Below, one piece after another: positions 23,227 through 34,322 of a DNA stretch of 64,000 nt (within the stretch, counting starts at the first letter, position 1; each line of letters begins with the position of its first letter). The notes under the pieces were generated by a model. It did not search any database. It was not told where the DNA came from and was given only the letters and a program-made list of their open reading frames with translations. A program made the translations under genes and the position numbers. Source of the stretch: Pegea sp. RAD2-039 (Eukaryota; Chordata; Thaliacea; Salpida; Salpidae); assembly GCA_034620365.1 (NCBI GenBank), contig JAQGEQ010000330.1, positions 310,001 to 374,000 on the forward strand, written 5' to 3'.

Positions 23227-24273
23227 ATGAACTTGATACAAGACAGCAACTTTGCACGAAAAAGAAAACTGTCATCAGATGATGATAAGAAAAGTTTTAA
23301 TAATGAAACTGCAGAAAAGAAAATTTTGGTAAACACTTCTGGTGGAGTATATAGCTTTTATAAAAGTCATGCTGATGAAAATAGTTTAAATAATACTAAA
23401 GAAATTCCAACAACTACAAGTTTCCCTTATAAAGAGACTAACAGCGATATAAAAGCATTCAAAGGGAAAGAAAATAATGAAGAACACAAACAATCATCTA
23501 ATTTCAAAATCAAATATGAATGCTTAGATTGTAACAAGAAATTTAAATTCAAATCTCAGCTTGTTTATCATAAAAGAACTCATACTGGCGAGAAGCCATA
23601 TGAATGTATAGTTTGTGAAAGAAAATTTGCACATAATTCCAGTCTTTTAAGTCATGAAAGAACTCATACTGGTGAGAAGCCATATGAATGTATTGCTTGT
23701 GGAAAAAAATTTACACAAAAATCCAGTCTTTTAAGTCATGAAAGAACTCATACTGGTGAGAAACCATATGAATGCATTGTTTGTGAAAGAAAATTTAGTG
23801 ATAGATCTAGTCTTTTAAGTCATGAAAGAACTCATACTGGTGAGAAACCATATGAATGTATTGCTTGTGAAAGAAAATTTCGTCGAAAACACCATTTGTT
23901 ATGTCATGAAAGAACTCATACTGGTGAGAAGCCTTATGAATGTATTGTTTGTGAAAGAAAGTTTAGTCAAAACACCCATTTGTTATGTCATGAAAGAACT
24001 CATACTGGTGAGAAGCCATATGAATGTATTGCTTGTGGAAGAAAATTTGCACGTAATTTCAGTCTTTTAATTCATGAAAGAACTCATACTGGTGAGAAGC
24101 CATATGAATGTATTGCTTGTGGAAAAAAATTTACACAAAAATCCAGTCTTTTAAGTCATGAAAGAACTCATACTGGTGAGAAACCATATGAATGTATTTT
24201 TTGTAAGAGAAAATTTACACAAAAATCTAATCTTGTATGTCATGAAAGAACTCATAATATTCATAAAAGTTAA
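23227..24273 (+). CDS. Locus D: type-2 C2H2 zinc-finger protein, 9 fingers
   Basis: Predicted nuclear DNA-binding protein of 348 residues. The ATG at 23227 lies 16 bases after a polypyrimidine-CAG acceptor (AG at 23210-23211), and the frame upstream is intronic. The leader carries [13 protein letters not shown], and nine fingers begin at residue 97. Positions -1/2/3/6 for fingers 2-9 are HSSS, QSSS, DSSS, RHHC, QTHC, RFSI, QSSS and QSNC. Finger 5 has RRKHHLLCH, the most basic helix in the cluster. The C-terminal fingers 7-9 and the end HNIHKS are identical to K, although D and K differ earlier, so the end of inverted repeat IR2 falls inside the finger array near 23.95 kb. D converges on E. 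Its promoter keeps the heat-shock-like motif. Confidence 0.9.
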   Translation: MNLIQDSNFARKRKLSSDDDKKSFNNETAEKKILVNTSGGVYSFYKSHADENSLNNTKEIPTTTSFPYKETNSDIKAFKGKENNEEHKQSSNFKIKYECLDCNKKFKFKSQLVYHKRTHTGEKPYECIVCERKFAHNSSLLSHERTHTGEKPYECIACGKKFTQKSSLLSHERTHTGEKPYECIVCERKFSDRSSLLSHERTHTGEKPYECIACERKFRRKHHLLCHERTHTGEKPYECIVCERKFSQNTHLLCHERTHTGEKPYECIACGRKFARNFSLLIHERTHTGEKPYECIACGKKFTQKSSLLSHERTHTGEKPYECIFCKRKFTQKSNLVCHERTHNIHKS

Positions 24274-24428
24274 AATCATCTTGCTGGTAAACGTTTACTC
24301 AAAATTCAAGTATGGAAAGATGAAAACATTTTTAAACTAAAAAGTAACTTAACTAAAAAGAGATCTTTGAGTTTAAAGGAAACAAAATAATAATTTTTTG
24401 TTTGGCTGGTTGTTGCAATTTATGCTTT

Positions 24429-24434
24429 AATAAA
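24429..24434 (+). terminator. Poly(A) signal of D
   Basis: AATAAA ~155 bases after the D stop codon, in the same context (TTTAATAAAGCTATT) as in B and K. Confidence 0.5.
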
Positions 24435-25369
24435 GCTATTTTAATGATTGCTCTATTATTGAAATTGTGTGTAAGTCTACTATAAATAATAATGGTTTTA
24501 TATTTAATTTTTTACTTTAAACTAAAGTTGGTATTCTTATGTTGTTATTTTCGCACAGCTTTTTTGTAAACTATTGAAAAATTTTGTATTCCTTAATTTT
24601 CAAAGTTTGTATATTAAGTATTTGTTAACATCTTCTTTTATTTTTCAACAAGTTTTTGAAAGTAATTGTAATTTTTTAGTTGATAAAGGCAGTCGAAATT
24701 GTGGTTACTTTTTAGTTACCCTCTGAAGATTCGTTATATCGTTATATGTTTGTAAAACTGATTATTTTTGTGTTTTGTATTTAGTATGAAAGTAAAACTA
24801 CAGTTTTTAGTAATTATTGCAATTTTTATGAGAAAACTTATGTGTGAAATCTTAAAATTTATTTCCTTTCTTAAAATGCTTGTTGGAGATAAAAACAATA
24901 ATCGTTATTATCCTCTTCATACTATAAATTTAGAAAAAGAAGTTTTTTAACATTTCATATTATCGACAATTACATCATCATAAATAAATCATCTTCTATA
25001 GCACTTGACTTTTTCTTACCCAAATAGTTAGATCAAAATTAACAAATTGAGTTTTTTAAATAGTTTAAATTACTTTATAATTTTGTAACCTCAGAGGAAC
25101 GGCAGAAAAACTAATATTTTCTTATCGGTTACTACTCCATCATTTTTAAAACTTTACGATTAATATTCTTGTAAGCAAGTTGCTAGAGTGTTTTAAACTG
25201 TTCTGTTTAATACTTTTACATCAGATATATAACTGTATCTATTTCAGCTCCTGTTAATTCTAATCTTCGAACCAAATATTATGTTGCTATTTTAAATGGA
25301 ACTCTAATTATCCAAAGAAACCACAACAAACCAAACCATCGATGCAGTAACTGATTATAACTATAAAGA

Positions 25370-25690
25370 GATTATTCCGTATTAGAAATAATCTTATGAA
25401 AAAGTCTTATCATATAAAATTTGTTTGGAATGAAGAATTTACCACTAAATTGTGAACTAATAAATAATAAAAATAAGTATTTAAAGTTGCTAATACCAAC
25501 AAAACAGCTAAAATATCTTAAGGATGATACCTTCCAAAGAGTGAATTTTAAACAACTTTCATTCTTGGTATAAAACTTTACAATGTGAGTTAGTATTTTT
25601 AAGTTAAAAAATGTAAATAAAAATATTTGCCTCAAATTTGCAATACTCTTATAAGTTATAATATTTTATAGATTTTTGAGATACACATCG
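25370..25690 (-). repeat. ~400-bp dispersed module, copy downstream of D
   Basis: Inverted copy of the module defined at 10085-10480, closest to those at 14545-14890, 44265-44590 and 58040-58370. No coding function is seen. Confidence 0.6.
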
Positions 25691-27609
25691 CACATTTTGT
25701 ACCGTTGTTTTTTGAATTTTTTTATGTGAAGATTTATCAATTCTTAATTATTACTTTGAAATCATTCATAAAACCATCAATGTAACAAATCAACATTTAT
25801 CAGTACGTTTGATGTATTGAAATTAGATTAAGAAAACTAGAATATAAGAATGAATATAAAAAAGAAATTCATTCTATCTCATTTAGCAACTTATTCCGTT
25901 GTTCGAGATTTAAAGATGGAAAACCATCAAAAGTCACAGGCGCTCAAAAGGATCTACAGAAAAATAAAAAAAATCTGACATTAAAATGTACAAATCCTCT
26001 ATTATTTTGTGAAAAAATATATGTGTCAAGAAATAAGAACAAAAATACAAACATATCTGATGTTTAAGTAATGAAACAAAAAACGGTTAAAAAATATTCT
26101 AGCAATTTACAGCAATTTCATCGATTAGATTAAAATGGACTGGTAACAAATTAGCATTTATTAGTTCTTCTGTTTTACGTATAAAGTTAGATAATAAGGA
26201 AAGCAATTCAAACTGTTTAAGCAACTCAATATGTTAATTCTGAAGATGTTAATTTCAAAAAACCAATCTGGTAAGTTATTAACTAGTACTTTTGGAGATG
26301 ATTTATTTCATATAGTATATTATATATAAAAATTTAGAATATCAACCAATTTTTTTATATGGTTTGTTATATAAAATCTACATTAAATAAAACCAGAAAT
26401 CTACAACCATTTTCTAAAATGAAAAAAGTAATGTCAATAAAGAAAAGTCCAGATTACTAAGAAACGAAAGTTGTAAAATCTAACTGTGACTAAAAGAAGC
26501 TTCGGAAAAACTGCATAAGTGGTAAGGTTACACAAACCAGCAAAAAATGATTAGGCAAAGATCATATTATATTAATTGATTTTTAGATAAATTTGTATAT
26601 AGTTTTCTTCAAGTTAGAAAGATTTACTTCAAGGTTCTTTTATCATAGGAGTTTTAAGTTATTTTTTTTAAATAAACTACAGAGTACAATAATTTGCTCT
26701 TACGACAATTATAGGCTACAAAATTATGTTATCAAATATTTTGATGTTCTTAAAAAGAAATATATTATTTTGTCAATTTTTTGTTTGTTTTATCTAATAA
26801 CTTAAACTGTATACATCAGTTTTAGTTTCACTAATAAGTAAAGTTAAAGCAGAGCAACTTTTTATATGAATTTTTGCTCCTTGATACACTTACCTAGTAG
26901 CCTTCATTTTTGAGTTATATTTCATTTAAGTAAAATTATTTTTGCTATTTGATAGAAAAAAAAGTTCTACTTTATTTGTTTTTGTACAAATAAAACGTGT
27001 TAAAAATACAACAAAATAATATACATTTCAAAAAGAAGTTAGGTGAGTCGCCTTTATCTCGTCGTTTGAAGTTTCTGACAAAAGTTAAATCAGAAACTGT
27101 GATCTGAGAATCATTGGTTGACTGAAAGTTTTCCTAATTGAAAGAGAATATTTGAATAACAAACTCGTAGTAGAAAGTTAAAAAGAGATGAAACAGAATT
27201 GATAACAAAACTCAGAAACAACTTTTTCTTTGACTTGTTTACTACGGATATTTAAAACTTTTATCAACAAGTGAATGAAAGTAATATAAAAAAAGTTTCT
27301 AAAAAAAAGCTGAATATCATCTTATCAGTTTCCATCAATATTTATTATCAGTTTCGTAACAGTGTCCATCAATAAAATTTATTTCAGATAATAAAATTAA
27401 AAATTAGCTTTTGTTCAAAATCAGCAGTGGCTTTTACAATCCTCTTAAGACTTAAAAAATATCGTAAATTATTATCAAAAAAATGAAATAAAAAAGGCTT
27501 CTTAGAGTTACTAACCACAATTAGCCACCTTCAAAGGATATTTGTAATAAAACTGGAAGCAGTTTTCGAATTAGTAAAGTAATATCATTGTTAGCAGATA
27601 AATTTTTCA

Positions 27610-27776
27610 TTTATTTAAATGCGAAGGAGGGTGCCTAAGGAGTGCACTTCTCGCTAACACACATGCTCACGAGTTTTTGTGGTTTTTTTCAGGATTATAT
27701 AAATATGTCTCCACCTGGGGTCGAACCCGGTACTTTCTAGCTAGAAGGTGGGTGTAAAACCGCTTCGCCACCAGGT
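27610..27776 (-). mobile_element. Full-length tRNA-derived SINE
   Basis: On the minus strand a tRNA-like head carries an A-box-like TGGCGAAGCGG and an exact B box, GGTTCGACCCC, between near-complementary ends (TACCTGG / CCAGGTG). The anticodon region is TTCTAGCTAGAA, a palindrome, so it is not a normal tRNA. The tail follows with a GGTGC..GCACC-like stem and an A/T-rich end. The element would be transcribed by RNA polymerase III and mobilised by LINE machinery; that is knowledge of the class. The twin copy is at 55984-56156. Confidence 0.8.
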
Positions 27777-27892
27777 AGGACCTTTCTTAAGTAAATAACT
27801 GTTGTCAAGATGCCGAACCTTGCTAAAGTAATCATCACTTAATTTATTTCTAAGAAAATCTTAAATTTGTTTGGACATTTTTTCATTTTATT

Positions 27893-27962
27893 TATTACAA
27901 TAAATGCGAAGGATGGTGCCTGAAGAGAGCACCTCTCGCTAATACACATTCTCACGAAAAAC
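27893..27962 (-). mobile_element. 5'-truncated SINE tail
   Basis: Tail-only copy of the same SINE (hairpin GGTGCTCTCTTCAGGCACC, then CTTCGCATTTATTGTAATAAA). It sits ~120 bp from the full copy in the same orientation. Its twin is at 55805-55876. Confidence 0.7.
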
Positions 27963-28242
27963 ATATATTTAATGAAAAAAATAGAAAGTAAAATATGTAA
28001 CACATGGTTTTCCGATAGCACTCGATAGAAACATGACGTAGTTAAAATACTTACAAAGCTCAATCAACTACTAATCAACTTTTCAGTTTACATTCATTTA
28101 GCTAAAAATTTATGTTAACAGATTCCACCTTATGGTATTAGCAAAATATAAACCATCTCTTGGTTTGAATAATTGATTATTTAAAAACTTTTTTTCTTTA
28201 GTCTGTAAACAATGCTTAAAATTAGTTATTAAAACGTGTCAT

Positions 28243-28640
28243 GTAATACAATTGTTAGTAAAAAGCTTAAGGCGAGGTCTTAAATACCTACCTTGATTGA
28301 TAACAATAACCAACTTTTGATGGAACCAGAAAATAAAAGTAAATAAATTACTACACAAATGTCTTAAAAGCGTTTTTATTACTGATAATGGCAATACCAT
28401 TTCCGTTTCATATTCTAAAAATGTTAAAGATGTCTAGGATATGATAAATCTTCTCTAAACGGTCAATATGGTAGATAGTGCTATTTATTCCTTGAAATCA
28501 TCAGTTTCAAACACCCTTGATCGGATCCCTGCTTTGCTTTTAAGAAAAAGTACTTCCTCCCTTTTACTACTTTTATTGCCATACTTTAACATAACTCTGA
28601 CCAAACGAAGAGTCTTACAAATTTAGAAGAAAAATATCAT
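28243..28640 (+). mobile_element. CR1/Jockey-like LINE fragment
   Basis: A broken copy of the region between endonuclease and reverse transcriptase. The plus-strand sequence shows words such as MEPENK, VFITDNGNT, a TVN..DSAIYSLKSS-like stretch, and RIPALLLRKS just before the reverse-transcriptase domain. Several interruptions are present. The inverted twin is at 55090-55510. It shares this domain with the LINE at 31504-32540. Confidence 0.7.
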
Positions 28641-28861
28641 TATTCTTATGTAAGGGGTTGCCCAAAACACTACACTTAATTACAGAAAAGTTTTAATCCA
28701 TTTTAAGTTTTAAATATATGTTACGAGATCTTTCCAAATGGTCTTAGCAGAATACAAACCATCTCTTGGTTTAAAGTAGATGATTATTTAAAAACTTTTA
28801 CTTTTTGGTATGCCAAGAATGTTTAAAATATCTTTTTAAAACATGTCATGTAATACAATTA

Positions 28862-28930
28862 TTAGTTAAAAGATTAAGGAGAGGTCTAAAATACCTACCT
28901 TGCTTGATAAGAGTAACCAACTTGTGGTGG
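28862..28930 (+). mobile_element. Short LINE fragment
   Basis: Diverged second copy of the segment starting AAGG.GAGGTCTAAAATACCT and coding roughly for QLVVEPENK, as at 28262-28330. Its partners are at 10563-10632 and 54838-54905 on the minus strand. The doubling of this piece within 600 bases suggests a local duplication. Confidence 0.6.
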
Positions 28931-29019
28931 AACCAGAGAATAAAGTTATCCTTGATTGATTATCAATGAGGTAAACTGAAATTGATTTTTCTCAAATGAT
29001 AAAAAATTAAATTGTTTAA

Positions 29020-29450
29020 GCAAAGCATTGATTTAGTAACCATAAGGAATATGTTCCGAAGGTAGAATAATCTTATGAAATAACATTTGTTTTTAAATAA
29101 AGAATTTGAAACAAGCAAAAGGAGTTAAATTATTTCAGTGATCATACTAAGCACAACAAATAATGTTAAATATAACTAATTGTAAATAAAAAAAAATAAA
29201 AAAAAGTATGTAAAGTTGGTAATATCAACAAGAAAACAAAATGACTCCAGGATGACACCAGTCGAAAAAGTAATTTATAAAAAGTCTTTCATCGTAGTAT
29301 CAAGTTTTCAATTTGAGTTTGTATATTTAGGTTTAAATCATTTAAACAAAAATATTTACTTCAAATTTAAATTACTAATTTAAGTTTTGATATTCCATAA
29401 ATATTTCATAGAGTATTTTTCGAATTGCACTTCCAGAACATTTTAGCTTT
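29020..29450 (-). repeat. ~400-bp dispersed module, copy downstream of E
   Basis: Closest to the copies at 10085-10480 and 54340-54720. Together with the copy at 32550-32820 it forms a direct repeat that brackets locus E and the LINE. The matching inverted locus near 54.3-54.7 kb has only one copy and no gene. Confidence 0.65.
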
Positions 29451-29813
29451 GAAATTGATTTCTTTATCATGTTTAAAAAAATTTTATTTGAATACTGATT
29501 TGAAAACACATTAAAAAATGTAAAAAAAAACTTGTGCTTATCAAATCTCTTGGTTCTACTTAAATGTAATCGACCAAGCTATTTTTGTAAAGTTTTCTTA
29601 GTTTAGTTAAAAAGTTGAAAAGTATTCAAACTTATTAAGGATTTTTATTAACAAACTTATCAGAAATACATTTCTTCACTTTAGCAGTAGAAGATTATGG
29701 ACTACATGTGGTCTGTTTAAATCTTAAATTTAAATCTAAACATTAAAACATTTTTAACAAATTTTTAACTAAAGAATAAAAACCAGCATCGGTTTGCATA
29801 GCATTTATTTAGT

Positions 29814-29819
29814 AAATAA
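29814..29819 (-). terminator. Poly(A) signal of E
   Basis: AATAAA on the minus strand ~240 bases after the E stop codon, at the position matching 9721-9726 downstream of A. Confidence 0.5.
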
Positions 29820-30060
29820 AATTTACGTAGATAAGCGAAAAAATAGAAGAGTTTACAATAACGCAACAAAATAGATAGTTTCAAACTTTAAAATTTGAGA
29901 ATGAAAACCAAATAATCATAAAAACTATCATATTACGGGTTTTCCAAAGGATCTTACATTTGCAGATTAACAGATTCTTTCTCACAATTGCAGAATCTTT
30001 CATGGCGTCAAAAGATTGGAAATTAAAAAAAGATCTTCCACAAAAATTACATTTATATGA

Positions 30061-30933
30061 CTACTCATAGACATGATTTTCTGCATGAGTTAAAAAGTCA
30101 GATTTTTCATTAAATTTTTTTCCACAAACAAAACATTTATATGACTTTTCAGCTGTTTGAGTTTCTTCATGAGTTGAAATAGTAGATTTTTGACTAAATT
30201 GTTTTCCACAAACCATACCAGCAGATTGCTTCTTATCACTATGAGTTTTTTCATGAGTTGAAAGAGTAGATTTTTGACTAATTTGTTTCCCACAAACAAT
30301 ACAATCATATGACTTCTTATCGGTATGAATTTTTTGATGAGTTAAAAGAATTGATTTTTTACTAAAATTTTTTCCACAAACAAAACATTCATATGACTTT
30401 TCACCTGTTTGAGTTTCTTCATGAGTTGAAAGACTAGATATTTGACTAAATTGTTTCCCACAAACAATACAATCATATGACTTCTTATCGGTATGAATTC
30501 TTTCATGAGTTAAAAGATTGGAATTATGTGCAAATTTTTTTCCACATTCAAGACAGTTATATGGCTTTACACCAGTATGAGTTCTTTTGTGAATGACGAG
30601 CTTAGATTTGGATGTAAAATGTTTGTTACAAACCAAGCATTCATTCTTGCTGTTGAAAGAAGATTTATTGTTATTTTCAAGTGTGGTTTCTTTTTCTTGG
30701 TCTGCTTTTGCATTCTTACCAACTTCTTCATATGTGTAACTTGTACTTGGTGTAGCTTCTTTTAAACTATTTAAACTAGCTTTATCAACGTGATTTTTAT
30801 GCTTGCTATAAGCTCTACTAGAAGGGTTTCGCAAATTAGTCTCTTCTGCAGTTTTTCTTGTAAAACTGTTCTTACTATCATCCAATGAAAGTTTTCTTTT
30901 TCGAGTTATTTTTTTGTCGTTCATCAAATTCAT
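30061..30933 (-). CDS. Locus E: type-1 C2H2 zinc-finger protein, 7 finger units
   Basis: Predicted nuclear protein of 290 residues and the only type-1 frame here without interruption. The ATG at 30933 (MNLMNDKK) is aligned to the start of A; another ATG at 30943 just upstream is out of frame. The leader has RKRKLSLDDSK, and fingers begin at residue 97. Finger 3 ends HEETQ, with Gln replacing the last zinc His. Finger 6 reads SAGMVC with the first Cys lost and also ends in Gln. Finger 5 has Ile for the core Phe. Positions -1/2/3/6 run SSKI, HSNT, QSST, KSIT, QSTT, QSTT and ESDT. The stop replaces the Lys of a linker, and a relic finger follows it. Whether E still binds DNA through all fingers is doubtful. 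Confidence 0.8.
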   Translation of the reverse strand: MNLMNDKKITRKRKLSLDDSKNSFTRKTAEETNLRNPSSRAYSKHKNHVDKASLNSLKEATPSTSYTYEEVGKNAKADQEKETTLENNNKSSFNSKNECLVCNKHFTSKSKLVIHKRTHTGVKPYNCLECGKKFAHNSNLLTHERIHTDKKSYDCIVCGKQFSQISSLSTHEETQTGEKSYECFVCGKNFSKKSILLTHQKIHTDKKSYDCIVCGKQISQKSTLSTHEKTHSDKKQSAGMVCGKQFSQKSTISTHEETQTAEKSYKCFVCGKKFNEKSDFLTHAENHVYE

Positions 30934-31420
30934 AATCAATCATTACTTAATAATCTAAATTTAAAGAAAAAATTGTTGTTATTATAACGTTTTTTACAAA
31001 TTTAAACGTATACTAATGATACAATAAATAGTTGATTTAAAGATTTTCATCAGAGTTATATTACTGATTAATTTATTTCATGTGATGTAGTTTGTATACC
31101 AATTGTAACAGTAAGCCATTCACACTTAAACAAAAGTTTTCTAGAAGGCTAAACCAAAAATTTATCATGTTTCACATACATGATAGTACTTAAAATGAAC
31201 TTTGTAAAAACAATAGGTTTTTAACCTTTTAAACTTATAAAACTTTAAAATATTAAATAAAAGCAATTTATCAGAAATTAACCAAGCTACATATATTACA
31301 AGATATCGAAAACAATTCAGGATCATGTAACACCAATTGAAATATTCTATCGGCAATAAGCCTACAACCAAGTAAAAGATGCAAAAGATAATAATGCACT
31401 CCCTTTGAGTAATTTATACA

Positions 31421-31482
31421 ACACAGTTGACGTTACCAAGCATATTTTGTTTAAGTATATTTAACAAGATATATATATATAT
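31421..31482 (-). promoter_or_regulatory. Candidate promoter of E, distal part removed
   Basis: TTGACGTTACCAAG (31427-31440) and a TATATATA run (~31470-31482) are kept ~500 bases ahead of the ATG. Homology to the A upstream region stops at ~31504, where LINE sequence begins. The HSE-like triplet found ahead of A is therefore missing. Confidence 0.42.
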
Positions 31483-31503
31483 GTTTAATTCATAAAAGTG
31501 ATA

Positions 31504-32540
31504 TTAAACTATAAACGATATTAGTAAACAATAATACTAATTCATCCATTCTAAGTCATGCCTTAGTAAGCTTCCTCAATGCCAATAATCTATCCCAGAT
31601 GGCTACTTTTCCGACCCAAGTTAGTGGTAATACTTTAGATCCTTATCACATCAAGCCCTGAGAACATTATCTACGTTGATCAAAAAGAACCTTTTGCTTT
31701 GACATGCGATCACAATATGATTGAATTCAAGCTCCACCAAACTTTCTCTATGAACATCAAAACATCAAGCAAATGAAATTTTTACTGTGGAAATTATAAC
31801 GGTATTAACAAGTTTCTATCAGATATTGACTGGATTTCTGTTTTCAACTCTCCTGAAGAATTTAATACTAGTTACTCAAAGTTTACTAAAATCGTCAAAG
31901 AGTCAATAAAAAAATTCATTATTTTCTATAGAGCTAACAAAACACCACATTTGTCCAAAAATTTAAAGAATTTACAACATTTAAAAAACCTCCTATACAG
32001 ACAATCAAAAACAGACCCTTCCATCTAATCTCTGTACAGAGATCTTCGTATAGTTTACAAGAAATCTATTTCTAATTTCTATTTGGGAAGAGAAAATGCA
32101 GTTTTATCTTTACCTTGCAAGAAAACGTTTTTTGGTTTCATAAATCGCAAGCTTAAGGCGAGATCTCAAATACCTTCCCTAATTGATAACAGCGACCAGC
32201 TTGTGATGGAACCAGAAAATAAAGCTGAGTTACTTAACAACCAATTTAATAGCGTTTTTATAACCGATGATGGCAATACTCCTTCTCTCTCCTACTCCGA
32301 CATTCTTACAAATGTCTCTGAGATGGTAGATCTTGACATAACGGTCAATACGGTATCTAAGGCAATTTATTCTTTAAAATTTTCGAAGATCCTAATTCTC
32401 AAACCAAAGATTAATTTATTAATTTATTATTTTATAATTTATACGTCAGATTTCTTGCTAATCCTGTATTGATCATTTTGAGCGCTTGAAAAATTTGGAA
32501 GATCCTAATTCTTGGACGAAAGATTAAATATTTAAATCGT
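31504..32540 (+). mobile_element. 5'- and 3'-truncated CR1/Jockey-like LINE
   Basis: The plus strand reads the C-terminal part of an AP-type endonuclease: a TFPTQVSGNTLD-like stretch, then ENIIYVDQKEPF, then CDHNMIEFKL, where the family motif is SDH. A Y-N-G-I-N-K-F-L..IDW linker follows, and then the pre-reverse-transcriptase region (a 129-codon frame at 32083-32472 with MEPENKAELLNN and VFITDDGNTPS). One frameshift near 31670 and stops at ~31770 and ~32025 break it, and no reverse-transcriptase domain remains. The clade is judged from these motifs only. It cuts off the E upstream region. Confidence 0.78.
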
Positions 32541-32549
32541 TTTATTGAT

Positions 32550-32820
32550 CATACTAAGTAGTACTGATAGTAAAAAATAAATAACAAAAACAAGTATTTA
32601 AAGTTACTAATACCAACAAAAAAAAACTAAATGACTTAAGATGGCACCATTGGAAAAAGTAATTTTTAAACAATGTATAAACAAAGGTTTTCAATTTGAG
32701 TTTGTATATTTAGGTTTAAATCATTTAAACAAAAATATTTACTTCAAATTTGAAATAATAATTTAAGTTTTTAAATTTCAAAGTTTTTTTTTTCGAAATG
32801 CACATCCAGAATTTCCAATC
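32550..32820 (-). repeat. ~400-bp dispersed module, copy beyond the LINE
   Basis: Starts at a GATCATACTAAG word shared with ~29145 and continues through ACCAACA, AAGATGGCACC, and AATTTGAGTTTGTATATTTAGG. It is a direct repeat of 29020-29450, leaving 3.4 kb of E plus LINE between them. It joins the F 3' flank exactly as the single copy at 54340 joins the J 3' flank. Confidence 0.65.
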
Positions 32821-32829
32821 ATTCCTTTT

Positions 32830-34187
32830 TAATTTATTTTTTGTTATTTTTTTTTTTAATTATTTGAAAAATGCTTTACAAAATATTGAAAAAAATTGTA
32901 AAAAAACGTTACAAAAACGTTAAAAATTGCTATTACATTTGTAATAATATATATGATTATTCTTTGAAGTTAAAATGTTAATTATTATATACATAATTTA
33001 TAGTGCTTATAATAAACATTATGATTTTTGGCTAAGATATCGTGTTGATAGATGTGTTAAATCATCTTTTCGTTTATCTAATAAAATTTCCAGTTTTCTA
33101 ATATTGTAAACAATAAACTGAATTATTTTTACAACAAGTTTTTTATGAATTAAATTCTACCTAATAGTTTTTTTTACTTTATCCACAAACTTATGCTGAT
33201 TATTAAAAAACATATTTTAAAGATAAACTAAAAGATTAGTTCAAGAAATTCGGTGAATTTGTAGATTGCATAATTAAAAGACATCGGGAAACTAAAGTTT
33301 CTAGATGTTTTGGTTTTATCTCGTTTGCTGAAAGTAATTCAGTTGAAAAAGTAATTGTGTTTAGATATACTGAAAGTAATTTAAGAAAAAAAGAATATTA
33401 TTAAATCTAAATTGACAACTTAAAATAATACTATTATAAAATAGTTTAAACTGAACTTCCTGGCAAACATTAAGCAAGTATTTCTTCTTCTGACGTAATA
33501 ACTGGCTTGCTAACAAAGTTTAAGAAAATTAGATAATTATTTCAATTTTTCATCAACTCAATCTTTTAAGTTAGTTTTAACCATTTGGGTAATAAACTGC
33601 TTAGTGCTATAGCAGAAGAGATTAATTATGATGTAATATGATTTATTAAAAAGTATTTATTTCTAAAATGAAATGATAAACAAAGTAGCATTAGGTTTGA
33701 AAAAAGAGATTTTTTGGATTAAAACTTTATTTTCTTGAAATTATTTTGAGTATCTACTAAAAACTGAAGTTTCAATTAAAAAAATAAAAACAAATTGCAA
33801 AGAGTAATAATTTGCATAAATTTAAAATGTTTTAAACGGATTTCTAAACAAAAACTAAAATCTAACAGCAGTTTGCACAGCATTAATTAACTAAGAGATT
33901 AAAATCTAAATACAGTAGCTTTATGATAATAAATAAAGGACATTAAAAAACTTGTGGGTTTGAAAAACTTGGAATAAGAACGAAATAAGGTATAGTTCGT
34001 TTACAAAAAAATTACAAGCCGCCGATCACAAACAATAAAAAAGAAATAACTTTTCAAATCATTATCATTTACTGTAACATACACCATTTGATCAATAAAA
34101 TAAATATTGATTAAATAAAAACTACTCAAAACGAAAAAAAAATTTTTGAAAATTTTATTTTTAAACCCTCTGATCTTCACAAAGCTA
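32830..34187 (-). repeat. 3' flank of F, shared with G and J
   Basis: Reading on the minus strand, this follows the same order as 41449-42720 (after G) and 52975-54340 (after J). Landmarks are CAATGCTGTGCAAACTGCTG, TTCAAGAAAATAAAGTTTTAAT, ACGTCAGAAGAAGAAATACTTG and AACAAGATAAAACCAAAACATC. No gene is seen. F therefore belongs with G and J at its 3' end although its 5' end is closest to K. Confidence 0.75.
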
Positions 34188-34193
34188 TTTATT
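34188..34193 (-). terminator. Poly(A) signal of F
   Basis: AATAAA on the minus strand, ~130 bases after the stop codon, conserved as GAATGAATAAATAGC at G and J. Confidence 0.5.
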
Positions 34194-34322
34194 CATTCTT
34201 ATAAATTGTGAGTAAACTTTGACCAGCAAAATGATCTCACTTTTTCAGAGAAACATGCATCATTTCATGGCGTAGTCGACTTGAATTTTAACTAAAATTT
34301 TTTTCACGAACAAAACATATTC

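Larger units (their letters stand above)
23950..29400 (+). repeat. Left arm of near-identical inverted repeat (IR2)
   Basis: From within the D finger array to ~29.4 kb, this is the reverse complement of 54.4-59.8 kb, with paired coordinates summing to ~83.75 kb. Spurious frames inside both arms are almost identical; one of 87 codons has a single difference. The arm contains the 2.7-kb 3' flank, two SINE copies, LINE fragments and the ~400-bp module. High identity implies a recent duplication or recent gene conversion. Confidence 0.85.

Noticed and set aside
23221-23229. Extended N-terminal starts for B, D, H and J from upstream in-frame codons
   Set aside because: The upstream in-frame starts are TTG or read through the polypyrimidine-CAG acceptor; the conserved family start is the MNLIQ ATG.
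27839-28063. 74-codon frame, also at 55702-55926
   Set aside because: It spans a SINE tail and is present twice only because the IR2 arms are almost identical.
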